DNA of 41,653 bases. Source: Promethearchaeota archaeon (GTDB lineage Archaea > Asgardarchaeota > Lokiarchaeia > Sigyniarchaeales > SOKP01). The notes below the pieces were generated by a model. It saw only the letters and a program-made list of their open reading frames with translations, was not told where the DNA came from and ran no database searches. Below, piece by piece: positions 25,701-35,646 of this stretch; the stretch's first letter is position 1, and every line of letters starts with the position of its first letter. Where the stretch lies: contig JABCSY010000028.1 of NCBI GenBank assembly GCA_018238625.1, positions 1-41,653 on the forward strand. The letters are read 5' to 3'. A program made the translations under genes and the position numbers.

Positions 25701-26435
25701 TTAAGTTTTAGGTTCTTCCTTTATTAGATTTAGGAATTGCTCTATTTCGTCCTTCGAGCACTCGTGATATTTTTTGTCTTCAGTCTTAATATAAACAAGT
25801 CTGACGTTCTCTTTGGTGGGAGCTTCATCGTTCGATTCTTTAAGCGTATTAAGCGCTAATTTTATTATCTCGTCGAAAGACATTCCCTCCTTATAATTCT
25901 CTTTTAAATAATCTCTTGCAGTTGCTTCGCCACTTCCTAGAGCGTAAGCTTTAAATGCCCGATAAATCCCACTTGGAGATGTAGTGTAAATTTGAGTGCC
26001 TTTTGCATCAACGGCAACGAAAAAAAGAGCACATCCGAACGGTCTTATACCTCCAAATTGCGTATACTGTTGTTTCATATCTGCTATCGACTTTACAAGC
26101 ATATTCAACCTTACAGGCTCATCATATGTTAAGCGAAAAGATTGCGCTTGAACTCGAGCGTAGTTAATTAAAGTACGCGAATCAGCATGCAAACCCGCAA
26201 TTGCAACGCCAATGTGCTCGTCAACTTGAAATAATTTATCAATGGAATCAGCATCCATTAATTTTGAAGGAATTTTAATTTGAGCCCCTAAACAAACAGC
26301 GTCTTTAGATTTTATAGCTACTGCTAAAGTACCGCGCCTTACAGCCTCTAAAGCATACTCTACTTGGAATAATCTTCCTTCGGGCGAAAATACCGTAAGA
26401 GCTCTATCATACTTTACTTGTCCTCCGCCAAACAT
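25701..26435 (-). CDS. psmA: Proteasome alpha subunit
   Basis: A 244-residue 20S proteasome alpha subunit, forming the outer heptameric rings that gate the proteolytic chamber. The N-terminal alpha signature is intact: YDRALTVFSPEGRLFQVEYALEA is split across residues 9-31, followed by RRGTLAVAIK. The helix-loop KLMDADSIDKLFQ carries the Lys used by the ATPase HbYX docking pocket. GSGEATA and a charged C-terminal tail follow. The beta subunit and the regulatory ATPase are not in this window. ATG at 26435. Convergent with the GTPase gene, with 43 bases between the stops. Confidence 0.96.
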   Translation of the reverse strand: MFGGGQVKYDRALTVFSPEGRLFQVEYALEAVRRGTLAVAIKSKDAVCLGAQIKIPSKLMDADSIDKLFQVDEHIGVAIAGLHADSRTLINYARVQAQSFRLTYDEPVRLNMLVKSIADMKQQYTQFGGIRPFGCALFFVAVDAKGTQIYTTSPSGIYRAFKAYALGSGEATARDYLKENYKEGMSFDEIIKLALNTLKESNDEAPTKENVRLVYIKTEDKKYHECSKDEIEQFLNLIKEEPKT

Positions 26436-26588
26436 TCAATAATCACATTTTTGCTATTATAAATAATTTGAATTATGTGATTATATAATCTAGAGAATTT
26501 TAATTTATTGTTTATAAGCTAAAAATCCTTCAGACTTGTTTATATTAAGGTTTTATTTTTAAAATAAAAAGAATTAAAAAAAAAGATT

Positions 26589-29588
26589 TTAATATACATA
26601 TATTATTTTTTCTTGAGATTCGTAGATAATAGCACTATCGACAATCAAAATCCATTTAAAGTAGAGTATTACGCCTGCTTTCGTAGTGTTTAACAAACCA
26701 TTTAGAACTAAGCCTTGACCAAAATACAATGTAGTATTAATTATAGTGAAATTTACTCGCGTATAGTCACCGTCTATAAATGTGGTGTTTTCAATTGGAT
26801 ACATATCTGGAGGTAAAATTAAGTTATAATCGACATTATTAGTAGTTTGGCTATATACAGATAGATTAACTTTGACATCCAAGCCAGGCGCAGAGAAGTT
26901 AGTATCGTAATTTTGAAGAGTTATTTCGAAGTTTGCTGGATTACTCGGATAAGTCATAGTAGTTTCCATCTCAAAGTTATACGAAATTGAAACGTTAGAG
27001 GTCGTTTCACCTTCCGTAAGGTTCAGATTGTCGTACGCATCTTGAGCGTTTTCACCATAACCAACATTTCTAACAAATGCTTCTACAAATCCGGCTAACT
27101 TTAACTGTTGAAGGCTGCCAGCAGTGCTATATGTAGGAATATAATAATAGATTGAGCCTCCAAGAGGATATATTAAAGTATTTCCGTGCCTAGCGCCCGA
27201 GATTAAAGTAAGATCTTGCGTTGCTTCAGATGCATAAGTTTCTCTCGCTGTTTTAGGACCAATTAAATTTTCGCCGGAATCTCTTGTATAATAGAAAATT
27301 GCTTCACCAAAGTGATCGCCGTGTCTGACTACATATATTCCTGCGAGTAGTGTTGCTGTTTGACCTTGATATTCAACCAAGTCTAATCCAATGTATTCAA
27401 TTCCATCACCTAAATCAGATTCTATGTAGAATAAATTACCATCTTCTGGTCTTTCGTGGAAATCATCGCCTCTTTTCCATGTTTGAGAATTTGTTACGTG
27501 ATATTTGTAATTCGCTTCTAATTGTAACTCAAATAAATCCTCTGGATAGCGCAATTGTGCTTTTAACCAAGTTGGAACTGGTTGCCAATCATATTTTGCC
27601 AAATAAATTTCCCAAAGAGGAGAAGTTGGGTCACCGCTAGGGTCTAAACTCGGATTTTCATAAAAAGTCATCTCCCCACTTATTACATCAATTAAGCTAA
27701 CACCTAAAAATCTTAATATAGGATATTGAGCGTACGAACCTACATGGATATGCGTATAAATCGAAACGGCATAATACATTTTACCTCGGGTTATATCAAA
27801 TACTAAGTAGGGATCACTGTCAATTTTTAATTGAGGAAGGAGTATCTGTTCAACTCTAGTTCTTACATTTCTATTAATCAAATACTGATGATCACTTCTA
27901 GAAGCGTAAGCAAAAAGTCCTATGTTTAAAGTTTTCCAAAACCCTTCTAAGCCAGTAAGAGTACCATCTGGTTCTCCCTCGTATGTAAACTCGTTATTAG
28001 GAATTTCATTTGACCACTCAGTGTTAAGTAATATATCGGAATCATAGGCGCCTAGAGCTCCCGTATCGGAATAACCTAAAGTTTGTTCGAGATATCGTGG
28101 ACTTTCGCTTTCCCCAAAGAAAATCGGATAATTTTCAGTAATGTTGAAAGTTAAAGACACATTTACCAAGTCACCCGAAAATGTATCCATTGCTAAAAAG
28201 CCCTCAACATGATCGTATAATTCAGTGTTAGTCTTGACAGAATCTAAAGCAAGTTCTGAAAACCGTACAGTTTTAGGCGCAACCCAATATTCCTTATTAT
28301 TTATATATACTATGTCTGAGTCTGCTAAACCCTCGAATGTAGAACCGATTGAAGCCGCTAAATACTGAACGGCAAAACTTTGATCAAATTGTCTAACTTG
28401 GGATACCATTAAAGCGTCGGAAGTTGTAGAAGATTCGGTAAAGTTCGAAATTGGCCGTTCTTCAAACATATCTAAACCAGCACACGCCGAAGTCCATTCC
28501 ACTTCTCTATTATATTTTTTTATCCATTGTTGTTCATTCCACACTGCTGTGTCGCTTAGGTTTAATGTTGGTCCAATACTGAATATTAATGGGGTAAGTG
28601 TGAAAGCAATTACGATTACTATGACATAGATGATTTTTTTTTGTTTATATCGCGAAAAAATGAAATTTGCCGAATCTTTTTCGGACTGCATTTTTCCGTA
28701 GAGGTACATGAAGATTCCTAAAGAAGTCATTGTTATGAAACCCAAAATAACTGCCCATATTTGTATAATACCAATACCGTCTAAAGGGAGCGTTGCAACG
28801 AAAAAGAATCCAAGCCCACATAGTAAACCAATTATTAAGAAAACATTTGAAATCACGTAAAAATCGTTTTTACGTAAATATGTATTCTTCACTATGTTAA
28901 GAACCAATCTAAGAATTAATACTCCAAAAATAAAAGTCATTACAGGGAGAATTAGACTTGAGTAGATAAAAATCGCTACAAAATTTGTGCTATTCTGATC
29001 AAATAAAACAGCAAACGCGTCTAATATTATGTTTGGAGTGATTTGAATTTCACCGTTTTCAATCAAATAGATTGTCCAAGAAAAGCCGCCACTATTTACA
29101 TCAAGTAGTAAACCTAATAAATAGAACATTACAAATCCAATCGTCCACCAAAACGCTAATGCTTTTAACCTTGAGGGTTTTCCGAATCTTAGCTTAGTAC
29201 CAATTATAGTTAACAAATTTCTTTCGGGTGGTAAACTCATTATAATAGATCCGATTAGCGCCCCAATTAATGCGGTCTTGTTAAATATAAAATTAGTAGC
29301 CCAGCCATTTAAGAAGTAGAAATCAAAGAAATCAATTCCACCCGCTTTAATTGAATATAATTGATCCTGAAGACTAATACTCCCGAACCAAGAGGGCCAC
29401 CACCAGAAAATGGCTATCGAAGCAATTATCGCAACAACTCCAATAATCAAGAGAATTAGTTTTTTAGATTGCCCATTTTTTTTAAATAGGTTGTAATTAA
29501 ACCGATCACCTCCTGCTATATTTGCAGCTTGACAGTCTTCGCAGTAGTAATTAAAGTTTTTATGTTTAGAACACGATTTTTTTGCCAT
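26589..29588 (-). CDS. UPF0182-family membrane protein with N-terminal B-box-like zinc motif
   Basis: A 999-residue protein. The cytoplasmic N-terminus has C6-x2-H9-x6-C16-x2-C19, resembling half of a B-box zinc finger. About eight hydrophobic segments follow (roughly residues 42-345), then a large domain expected outside the cell, rich in Asn-x-Ser/Thr sequons. The UPF0182 (COG1615) match is the WTSACAGLDMFEERP region after the last helix and the late block GNTLIYPLGGSIYYYIPTYS followed by LKLAGFVEAFVRNVGYGENAQDAY. Residues from about 865 on look like beta-rich, Ig-like domains not usual in the family. UPF0182 function is unknown. ATG at 29588, divergent from the gene at 29717. Confidence 0.82.
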   Translation of the reverse strand: MAKKSCSKHKNFNYYCEDCQAANIAGGDRFNYNLFKKNGQSKKLILLIIGVVAIIASIAIFWWWPSWFGSISLQDQLYSIKAGGIDFFDFYFLNGWATNFIFNKTALIGALIGSIIMSLPPERNLLTIIGTKLRFGKPSRLKALAFWWTIGFVMFYLLGLLLDVNSGGFSWTIYLIENGEIQITPNIILDAFAVLFDQNSTNFVAIFIYSSLILPVMTFIFGVLILRLVLNIVKNTYLRKNDFYVISNVFLIIGLLCGLGFFFVATLPLDGIGIIQIWAVILGFITMTSLGIFMYLYGKMQSEKDSANFIFSRYKQKKIIYVIVIVIAFTLTPLIFSIGPTLNLSDTAVWNEQQWIKKYNREVEWTSACAGLDMFEERPISNFTESSTTSDALMVSQVRQFDQSFAVQYLAASIGSTFEGLADSDIVYINNKEYWVAPKTVRFSELALDSVKTNTELYDHVEGFLAMDTFSGDLVNVSLTFNITENYPIFFGESESPRYLEQTLGYSDTGALGAYDSDILLNTEWSNEIPNNEFTYEGEPDGTLTGLEGFWKTLNIGLFAYASRSDHQYLINRNVRTRVEQILLPQLKIDSDPYLVFDITRGKMYYAVSIYTHIHVGSYAQYPILRFLGVSLIDVISGEMTFYENPSLDPSGDPTSPLWEIYLAKYDWQPVPTWLKAQLRYPEDLFELQLEANYKYHVTNSQTWKRGDDFHERPEDGNLFYIESDLGDGIEYIGLDLVEYQGQTATLLAGIYVVRHGDHFGEAIFYYTRDSGENLIGPKTARETYASEATQDLTLISGARHGNTLIYPLGGSIYYYIPTYSTAGSLQQLKLAGFVEAFVRNVGYGENAQDAYDNLNLTEGETTSNVSISYNFEMETTMTYPSNPANFEITLQNYDTNFSAPGLDVKVNLSVYSQTTNNVDYNLILPPDMYPIENTTFIDGDYTRVNFTIINTTLYFGQGLVLNGLLNTTKAGVILYFKWILIVDSAIIYESQEKIIYVY

Positions 29589-29716
29589 GTAAAATCAACA
29601 TTTTTTTTTTTACTTAAAATTAAAAGATAAAAAATTTTTAGATAATATAAAGCGTTAATATAAAAGATAATCACTAATATTAAGAATTATCTTTTTTGAA
29701 ATATAGGTACTTTCAG

Positions 29717-30112
29717 ATGGCCAAAAAGAAAAAAATTCGAGAGGACTTTGATGCGGTCTTCGCAAGCGGTAATGAAAAAGCGATTAAAGAAATGCTAGAT
29801 AAATATCCTTGGTTACTTGACGAAGTTTCAAACGAGATGAAAGGTAACATAGGAGAGCAGCAGCAAATGATCGCAGCATTAGGCGTAATGGAGGATGAGC
29901 TTGGAGGACCGGTTCCTTTAGACGAGATAATTTTTAGTTTAAGAATAGATTTCAATATTCGTAAAACAGAAGAAGAAGTACACGAAGTTTTAAGTAGCAC
30001 AGAAGACCTAAGTTTAGTTAAGAGAGAGGCAGACGGTTGGACTTTAACGCCTGAAGGAGGCAAAGTTTGCGACGATTTTCTAAATAGAACTTTAGGAAAA
30101 ATTGAATTTTAA
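29717..30112 (+). CDS. Small protein with C-terminal winged-helix-like domain (131 aa)
   Basis: The frame opens at TTG 29696 but ATG 29717 (MAKKKKIREDFDAVF) is the better start. The N-terminal half is charged and helical (GNEKAIKEMLDKYPWLLDEV). The second half, from about residue 60, looks like a winged-helix fold: LDEIIFSLRIDFNIRKTEEEVHEVL (helix-turn-helix), then DLSLVKREADGWTLTPEGGKV (wing), with a GWTLTPEG turn typical of archaeal wHTH regulators and chromatin-type proteins. The DNA-binding role is inferred from the fold pattern only. It precedes the giant coiled-coil gene on the same strand by about 80 bases and could be co-transcribed with it. Confidence 0.7.
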   Translation: MAKKKKIREDFDAVFASGNEKAIKEMLDKYPWLLDEVSNEMKGNIGEQQQMIAALGVMEDELGGPVPLDEIIFSLRIDFNIRKTEEEVHEVLSSTEDLSLVKREADGWTLTPEGGKVCDDFLNRTLGKIEF

Positions 30113-30191
30113 AATTGCTATTAAAACGATATATTTTACCTATAAGTGTTTTGTAATTTAAATAAAAGCCTTTTAAATTTTCCCTAATTTG

Positions 30192-33100
30192 ATGATTAAG
30201 ATGGAAAAACGAGAAGAAGAAAAGGATAATAATCAAGAATTTAACGATAACAACCCAGACCCTACAAAAGTAGCTTTCTTTTCTGATATGGGTAATATGG
30301 AAGAAGAGATAGCTTCTGAAGCGATTGAATTAGTAACACACGCTTTATCGTTAATTGAAGCGCGTTTTTATGACGATAGCATCGAAATTTTTCGTCAGGC
30401 AATTGGGTTATACGATCAAATTAATAAAATTGCAGAAGTTGACGCGTTAAATAATAAAATTTCCGAGATTTATTTGTTAAAGGAACAATCGTTTAGGGAA
30501 AGTGAATTAGAAAGAGATACTATAATTCAAGATTCTCAAGAAGCTCTTTTAGAACAGACTGAAGAGGAATTGTATAGTCAAGCAGATTCCTTAATTATAG
30601 AGGCTCTACAACTTGTAACAAACGAAAGATTTGATGATGCTCTTGATAAATATGACGAAGCAACAAAAATTCTCCAAAAATTAAGTAAAGAGCTTGAATT
30701 AGCAAAACTAAGTGAATTGATTGAGGATTGTTTTAATAAGAAAGCAGAGTTTGTGCAAATACATAAGAAAGCGTCTACTGGGGAGATTATTACCTTAGAG
30801 CAAGAAAATGAAGGCACATTATCGAAATTAGAAATAAAGACACAACGAATTAGAGCATTTGAAGAATTTAAAAGGAAAGAAAATCAAATATCTAACCATG
30901 CATATGAATTAATTGGTAATGCAACAGAATTAAAAAAGATACGACAGTACGATGAAGCTATAAGGTTATACGACGAGGGACTTGCTTTATTTCAAGAAAT
31001 CAATTGGAACAATGAAGTTAAAAAAATTAAAAACATGATAGAACAAGTTGAGAGAGAGAAAAAAAGGTTTTTGGAAGAGTTTCAAAAAATCAAAGTAGAA
31101 AAAGAGCAAGCGGAAGAAATCAAAAAACAAAAAGAAGCTGCTTTAATAGATAGCGCTCAACTTCAAGAGCAAATAAAAGATCACGCTCAAGCAGAAAAGC
31201 TAAGGGCACAATCTGAGAGAAAACAAGAAGAGACGACATTTCAAAATGAAATTGCTGAGATGGTAGATTATGCTGAAAAGTTAGCAAGAGATTATGATTT
31301 AAAAGTTAAATCGGCGATTAGAAAAGGAAAACTACTCGAAGAATGCGTTTTTCCTGTGGTGATTAAGATTTACGAAGAAGTAAGCAAAAAAGTGAAAGAT
31401 AGAGGTTGGAAAGACCAAGTAGAACTGTATGCTAACCAAATTAGGCATTATCACGCGCTTTTAGAAAAAGATAAGAATCTACGCCAAATAGAAATTCAGA
31501 AACGACAGAAACAAAAAGAATATGACGAAGCATTAAAAATTAAAACAGATTCGACAATTGTTGAAGTAGATGTCGCACAAAAAAAAGGTTTTGAAGAACA
31601 GAGAAAGCAAGAAGCTGAAGTTAAAAATTTTAGAGAAATGATCGAGAATTTGGTGAATAGAGCAGAAAAAATTGGACGTGAATACAACACCGCTTTTAAA
31701 AAAGCAGTCAAAGAGGGCAATATGAATATAGAATCCAAATATCCAAAAATAATTAAAATTTACACTAAAGCAAGAGCTAACGTTTTAGAAAAAGGTTGGA
31801 ACGAGGATGCCGCTATTCTTTCAAGCCACATTAGAAAATATTCTGAATTATTAGAAAAAGAAAAAAGAATAAGAGAAATAGAAGCGAAGAAAGGCGAAGA
31901 AAAGAAAACTTATGAAGAATTTCATAAAATTCAAAAAAAGGAATTTGATGCAGAGAAAATAAAAGAAATTGAAATTAAAAAAGTAAAAGAATTTGAAGAG
32001 GATAAATTTCAAAAAGATATTACTGACCTTGTAGACAAAGCAGAGAGAATGGCGCGTGATTATGAAGTAGCTTTGAAAAAAGCAATAAGAGCGGGAGAAC
32101 TTATAGAAAATTCACCATATAGTAGAATAATTGAAATATATAATCAGATTAGAGAAGGAGTTATTTCAAGAGGTTGGAAGGACCAAACATTAATGTATAC
32201 GAACCAAATAAGAATTTACCAAGATAAATTAGAAAACGATAATAAGCTAAGAGAAATAGAGATATCTAAGATTCGAAAACGAAAAGAATTTGAAGAATCT
32301 CTAAAAGTTAAAACGGAAAGTATTCCCCTTGAAAAATTAAAAGAAATTGAAAGTAAAAAATCAAAAAAGGTAGAAGAACAAAATTTTCAAAAAGAAATTA
32401 CTGGAATCGTTGACAAAGCAGAGAAATTAGCTAGAGAATATGAAATAGCAAAAAAAAGTGCTATAAAAAAAGGAAAAGATTTAGGAAAAGATCCTTATTT
32501 TGAAATTATTGAAATATATACAAAATTGCGAAATAAAGTTTTAACAAGAGGATGGACTGATCAAGCGTTAATATATGCTAAGCAAATTAAAATTTATCAA
32601 GAAAAATTAGAAAGCGATAAAAAATTACGTCAAATTGAACTTGAAAAAATTCAAAAGCAAAAAGGCTTTGAAGAATCGCTTAAAGTAAAAGCGGAAGGAT
32701 TAACAGTTGATAAATTGAAAAATCTTGAAAGCTTATCAAAACAAGAACAGGACGAGGAGAAATTTGAAAGAGAAATCGATGACTTAGTAGACAAAACTGA
32801 AAAATTAGCCCGGGAGTACGATTTAGCTATTAAAAGAGGGCAATTTGAAAAAGATTGTCCTTATCTGATAATTTCAGAATTATATCAAAAGATTAGAGAA
32901 AAAGTATATGCTCGAGGTTGGAAAGAAGAGGCAGATATATATGGTAATCAAATTAATCGTTATCGAGAGAAATATGAAAGAGACAAACGGTTACGTGAAT
33001 TAGAGGCAAAAAAAGTAGAAAAACAAAAAGTCTTTGAAGAATCCTTTAAAATAACTAAAGAAGTTAAGGAACTTAAACTTCAAGAGATACAAGCAATCGA

Positions 33101-35057
33101 AAGCAAAGACAGAGAAAGTGATGGCTTATTGAACGAAGCTATGGCCCTTATTAATGAAGCTGAAAACGAAGTAAGAAGCTATGAGTTAAGTTTAAAAAAA
33201 GATCTTTTGCACAATATAAGCCCTTATGAAAAAGCAATTTCAAACTATGAAAAAGCTAGAAAATTATTCCACAAAATAGGATGGAAAGAAGAAGCACACC
33301 GATTAATAAGTACCATAACCTTTTATAAAGAAAAAAAAGTAAAAGATGATAATCTACGATTACTTGAACAACAAAAATTAGAAGCATCTAAGGAAAAGTT
33401 GAAATATAAACCGAAAGAAGAAGTTTTTGCTCATGAAAATAAAATTATAGAATTTGAGAAGTTAAAAGAAGCTACGACAAAAGAATCTGAGGGAATTTTT
33501 AATATTATCAATCGCGCCGAAAGATTGGCTCAGGAGTATGAAATTAGCAAGAAAAGAGGAATTTTGATTATTGAATCGCCGTACGAAGAAATAATTAATA
33601 TGTACATGACGGCAAAAAAAGAATTTGAAAAGATCGGATGGAACGAACAAGCTAATCAAATAACCAACTCTATACGGCACTATCAAGAAAAGTCAAAAGC
33701 TGATAAAAGATTAAGAGCCTTGGAAACAGAAAAGATCTCAAAAGAAGAAGAAGAAATAAAGAAACGTAAAATCGAAACACGTTTAGCTAGAGAAGCAGAG
33801 GTAGAGTTATCAAAACAAAAAGCTCAAGCCCTTGAACTTAAAAGAAAACAAGCGTTAGAATATGAATCCAAAAAAGAGCAAGCTTTCACCTTTATGGATC
33901 TTGCAAAAAAAGAGTTCAAGCAAAAAAATTTCGAAAAAGCAATAAAATTCTATAAGGAAAGCGAGAAAATCTTTGCTGAGATTAAATGGTCCGAAGGTCA
34001 AAAAATGATAAAAGAATCTATCAAAGTAATTAAGCTGAAAAAAGAAAGAATAGAACAAGAACAAAAAGTTGCCGAAAGGCAGGAAACAGAGAGATTAAAA
34101 CTTGAAGCTCAAATTGAAGATGAAATAATAAAAGCTAAGGATTTACAAAAATTGCAACAAGATCAAAAGAGACGAGAGTTTTTAGCTATACAGAAAGAAA
34201 AAGAAAGAGAGAAAGAAATTTCAGAAAACGCTTATCACTTTTTAGAAGAAGGAACTAAATTGAAAAATAAAAAGAAATTTGAAGAAGCTTTTGAAAAGTA
34301 TATTATGGGGCGGGATCTATTTAAAAAAATTGGATGGCAACACGAAGTTAGTCGAATAAACAACGATTTACTGTTTATCCTTAAAAAAGAAATGAAACAA
34401 ACAGAAAAGATAAAAGCCATGCAACAGAAAAAAGTTGAAGATAAAAAAGAGCTCGAAGGTCTATTAAAAGAAGCTGAGAAAAAACGAAAGGAACTCGATG
34501 ATATAAAAAAAGAAGAAAAACGTAAACGGCGCGAGGAAATCGTTCAAAAAGAATTAGACAGCGCCAATCAAATCATTAAAGACCTTAAATATAACGAAGG
34601 AATATTAAAGTTAAAAAATGTAATTAAGAAATTAGAAAAATTGAAACAAGACAAACTGGTAAAGCAAATGAATAAACAGATTGAAGTTTTAGAGAACGCC
34701 AGTCAAGTACCTATTATTACAACGAGTGAACTCGAAAGGGATGAAAATATCAATAAATTTGAATTAGCTTATCGCGCTTTAGACAAAGCTCAAATTTCTT
34801 TATCAAATAATCTTTTTATGAAAGCAATTACACAACTTAATGAAGCAATGTTTAACCTAAAAGAGACAAAAATTGGTATTAAGTATATATCCTTAATAGA
34901 AAATAGAATAAACACTTATAAAAAGGAATTAGATATTAAAACGGTTCAAGAACTGAAAGTAGAGGTTCCAAAAGAAGAGATTGACGATATACGAGTGAAA
35001 ATTGCTGCTAGACGCGCTGAAAGGAGGAAAAAGATTAAAGAATTAATGTCGAAATAA
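30192..35057 (+). CDS. Giant TPR-like / coiled-coil repeat protein (about 1620 aa)
   Basis: A soluble, highly charged protein made of about 14 related helical repeats. Seven central units begin near 31263, 31653, 32031, 32409, 32787, 33150 and 33507, spaced 119-130 codons. Each has AEKLAREY, then a YxxIIEIY element, a conserved RGW, and QIxxYxEKLExDKxLRxIE running into coiled coil. Three shorter TPR-like units precede them and four follow, of the type FDDALDKYDEA or YDEAIRLYDEGLALFQEI followed by W. The fold should be a long rod or solenoid in the cytoplasm. No enzymatic or membrane segment is visible. ATG 30192 (TTG 30189 and ATG 30201 are alternatives). Candidate roles are cytoskeletal or scaffolding, typical of the long coiled coils in Asgard genomes; this is inference. 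Confidence 0.85.
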   Translation: MIKMEKREEEKDNNQEFNDNNPDPTKVAFFSDMGNMEEEIASEAIELVTHALSLIEARFYDDSIEIFRQAIGLYDQINKIAEVDALNNKISEIYLLKEQSFRESELERDTIIQDSQEALLEQTEEELYSQADSLIIEALQLVTNERFDDALDKYDEATKILQKLSKELELAKLSELIEDCFNKKAEFVQIHKKASTGEIITLEQENEGTLSKLEIKTQRIRAFEEFKRKENQISNHAYELIGNATELKKIRQYDEAIRLYDEGLALFQEINWNNEVKKIKNMIEQVEREKKRFLEEFQKIKVEKEQAEEIKKQKEAALIDSAQLQEQIKDHAQAEKLRAQSERKQEETTFQNEIAEMVDYAEKLARDYDLKVKSAIRKGKLLEECVFPVVIKIYEEVSKKVKDRGWKDQVELYANQIRHYHALLEKDKNLRQIEIQKRQKQKEYDEALKIKTDSTIVEVDVAQKKGFEEQRKQEAEVKNFREMIENLVNRAEKIGREYNTAFKKAVKEGNMNIESKYPKIIKIYTKARANVLEKGWNEDAAILSSHIRKYSELLEKEKRIREIEAKKGEEKKTYEEFHKIQKKEFDAEKIKEIEIKKVKEFEEDKFQKDITDLVDKAERMARDYEVALKKAIRAGELIENSPYSRIIEIYNQIREGVISRGWKDQTLMYTNQIRIYQDKLENDNKLREIEISKIRKRKEFEESLKVKTESIPLEKLKEIESKKSKKVEEQNFQKEITGIVDKAEKLAREYEIAKKSAIKKGKDLGKDPYFEIIEIYTKLRNKVLTRGWTDQALIYAKQIKIYQEKLESDKKLRQIELEKIQKQKGFEESLKVKAEGLTVDKLKNLESLSKQEQDEEKFEREIDDLVDKTEKLAREYDLAIKRGQFEKDCPYLIISELYQKIREKVYARGWKEEADIYGNQINRYREKYERDKRLRELEAKKVEKQKVFEESFKITKEVKELKLQEIQAIESKDRESDGLLNEAMALINEAENEVRSYELSLKKDLLHNISPYEKAISNYEKARKLFHKIGWKEEAHRLISTITFYKEKKVKDDNLRLLEQQKLEASKEKLKYKPKEEVFAHENKIIEFEKLKEATTKESEGIFNIINRAERLAQEYEISKKRGILIIESPYEEIINMYMTAKKEFEKIGWNEQANQITNSIRHYQEKSKADKRLRALETEKISKEEEEIKKRKIETRLAREAEVELSKQKAQALELKRKQALEYESKKEQAFTFMDLAKKEFKQKNFEKAIKFYKESEKIFAEIKWSEGQKMIKESIKVIKLKKERIEQEQKVAERQETERLKLEAQIEDEIIKAKDLQKLQQDQKRREFLAIQKEKEREKEISENAYHFLEEGTKLKNKKKFEEAFEKYIMGRDLFKKIGWQHEVSRINNDLLFILKKEMKQTEKIKAMQQKKVEDKKELEGLLKEAEKKRKELDDIKKEEKRKRREEIVQKELDSANQIIKDLKYNEGILKLKNVIKKLEKLKQDKLVKQMNKQIEVLENASQVPIITTSELERDENINKFELAYRALDKAQISLSNNLFMKAITQLNEAMFNLKETKIGIKYISLIENRINTYKKELDIKTVQELKVEVPKEEIDDIRVKIAARRAERRKKIKELMSK

Positions 35058-35147
35058 AAAAAATCTCATTTTAAATTATTTTATAAAATTATAATCCACT
35101 TCCTAATATCAAGATTTTAAAAAAGAAAAAAGAAAATAGTTTAATTT

Positions 35148-35363
35148 CTAAATTTCGCTTTCAATCTCAGTTTCTACTAAACTTGGATTGAGGTTTCTTT
35201 TTACGGATTCTTCGATTAAATACTCCGTCCTAATCAAGTCTCTAATCCCGACCCGTATCGCTTCACTTCGATTTGGAAACTTTCCTTCCGAAACGAGTAT
35301 TTCTAAAACTTTTAAATAAGATTCTGGTAAATTTACTGAAATTAACTTTATTTTAACCACCAC
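35148..35363 (-). CDS. Ribbon-helix-helix (CopG-type) transcriptional regulator
   Basis: The core VKIKLISVNLPESYLKVLEILVSEGKFPNRSEAIRVGIRDLI is split over strand, helix A and helix B. It matches archaeal RHH regulators, with the PNRSEAIRxxIR signature and a leading strand that contacts DNA. The open frame extends to TTG 35405. A TATA-like tract (about 35406-35414 on the minus strand) would place transcription start downstream of that TTG, so GTG 35363 or 35360 is preferred (71-72 aa). The C-terminus is short and acidic, without a ligand domain. It converges on the giant coiled-coil gene. Targets unknown; autoregulation is common for this family. Confidence 0.8.
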   Translation of the reverse strand: MVVKIKLISVNLPESYLKVLEILVSEGKFPNRSEAIRVGIRDLIRTEYLIEESVKRNLNPSLVETEIESEI

Positions 35364-35560
35364 ATTTTTGAGTTCTTTGGAAAAACTCTTCGTTTTTCTA
35401 TACAATTATATATACCGAGGTGATATTTAAAGTTTTTAATGGAAATCGACCCCAAGAAATCCGACGAATTAAAATTAGATGTCATCTCTCTACTTAAATA
35501 TTATTTTAGATTTTTTTCTGCTCGCTTTTAAGATTATCTAACAAAATTTCGCTACCAAAA

Positions 35561-35593
35561 ACTTTTTAAATGCCATATAGTATATATTATATG
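35561..35593 (+). promoter_or_regulatory. Promoter with imperfect palindrome upstream of the 107-aa gene
   Basis: ACTTTTTAAATG at 35561-35572 fits a BRE/TATA element. It is followed by CATATA (35574-35579) and TATATG (35588-35593), an inverted repeat spaced by eight bases. The ATG lies at 35647 and has GTGAT (35638-35642) as Shine-Dalgarno. Confidence 0.35.
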
Positions 35594-35646
35594 CCTTATA
35601 TGTAACACCTAACATTCATAATATTTTTTCAAAAAAGTGATTAAAT

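Noticed and set aside
29713..30063. 116-codon minus-strand frame antisense to the winged-helix-like gene
   Set aside because: Ser/Leu-rich shadow of the sense gene, which has a sensible protein composition and start.
30192..35057. Antisense frames inside the coiled-coil gene
   Set aside because: Phe/Ser-rich translations are the expected complement of Lys/Glu-rich coiled-coil codons; no independent evidence.
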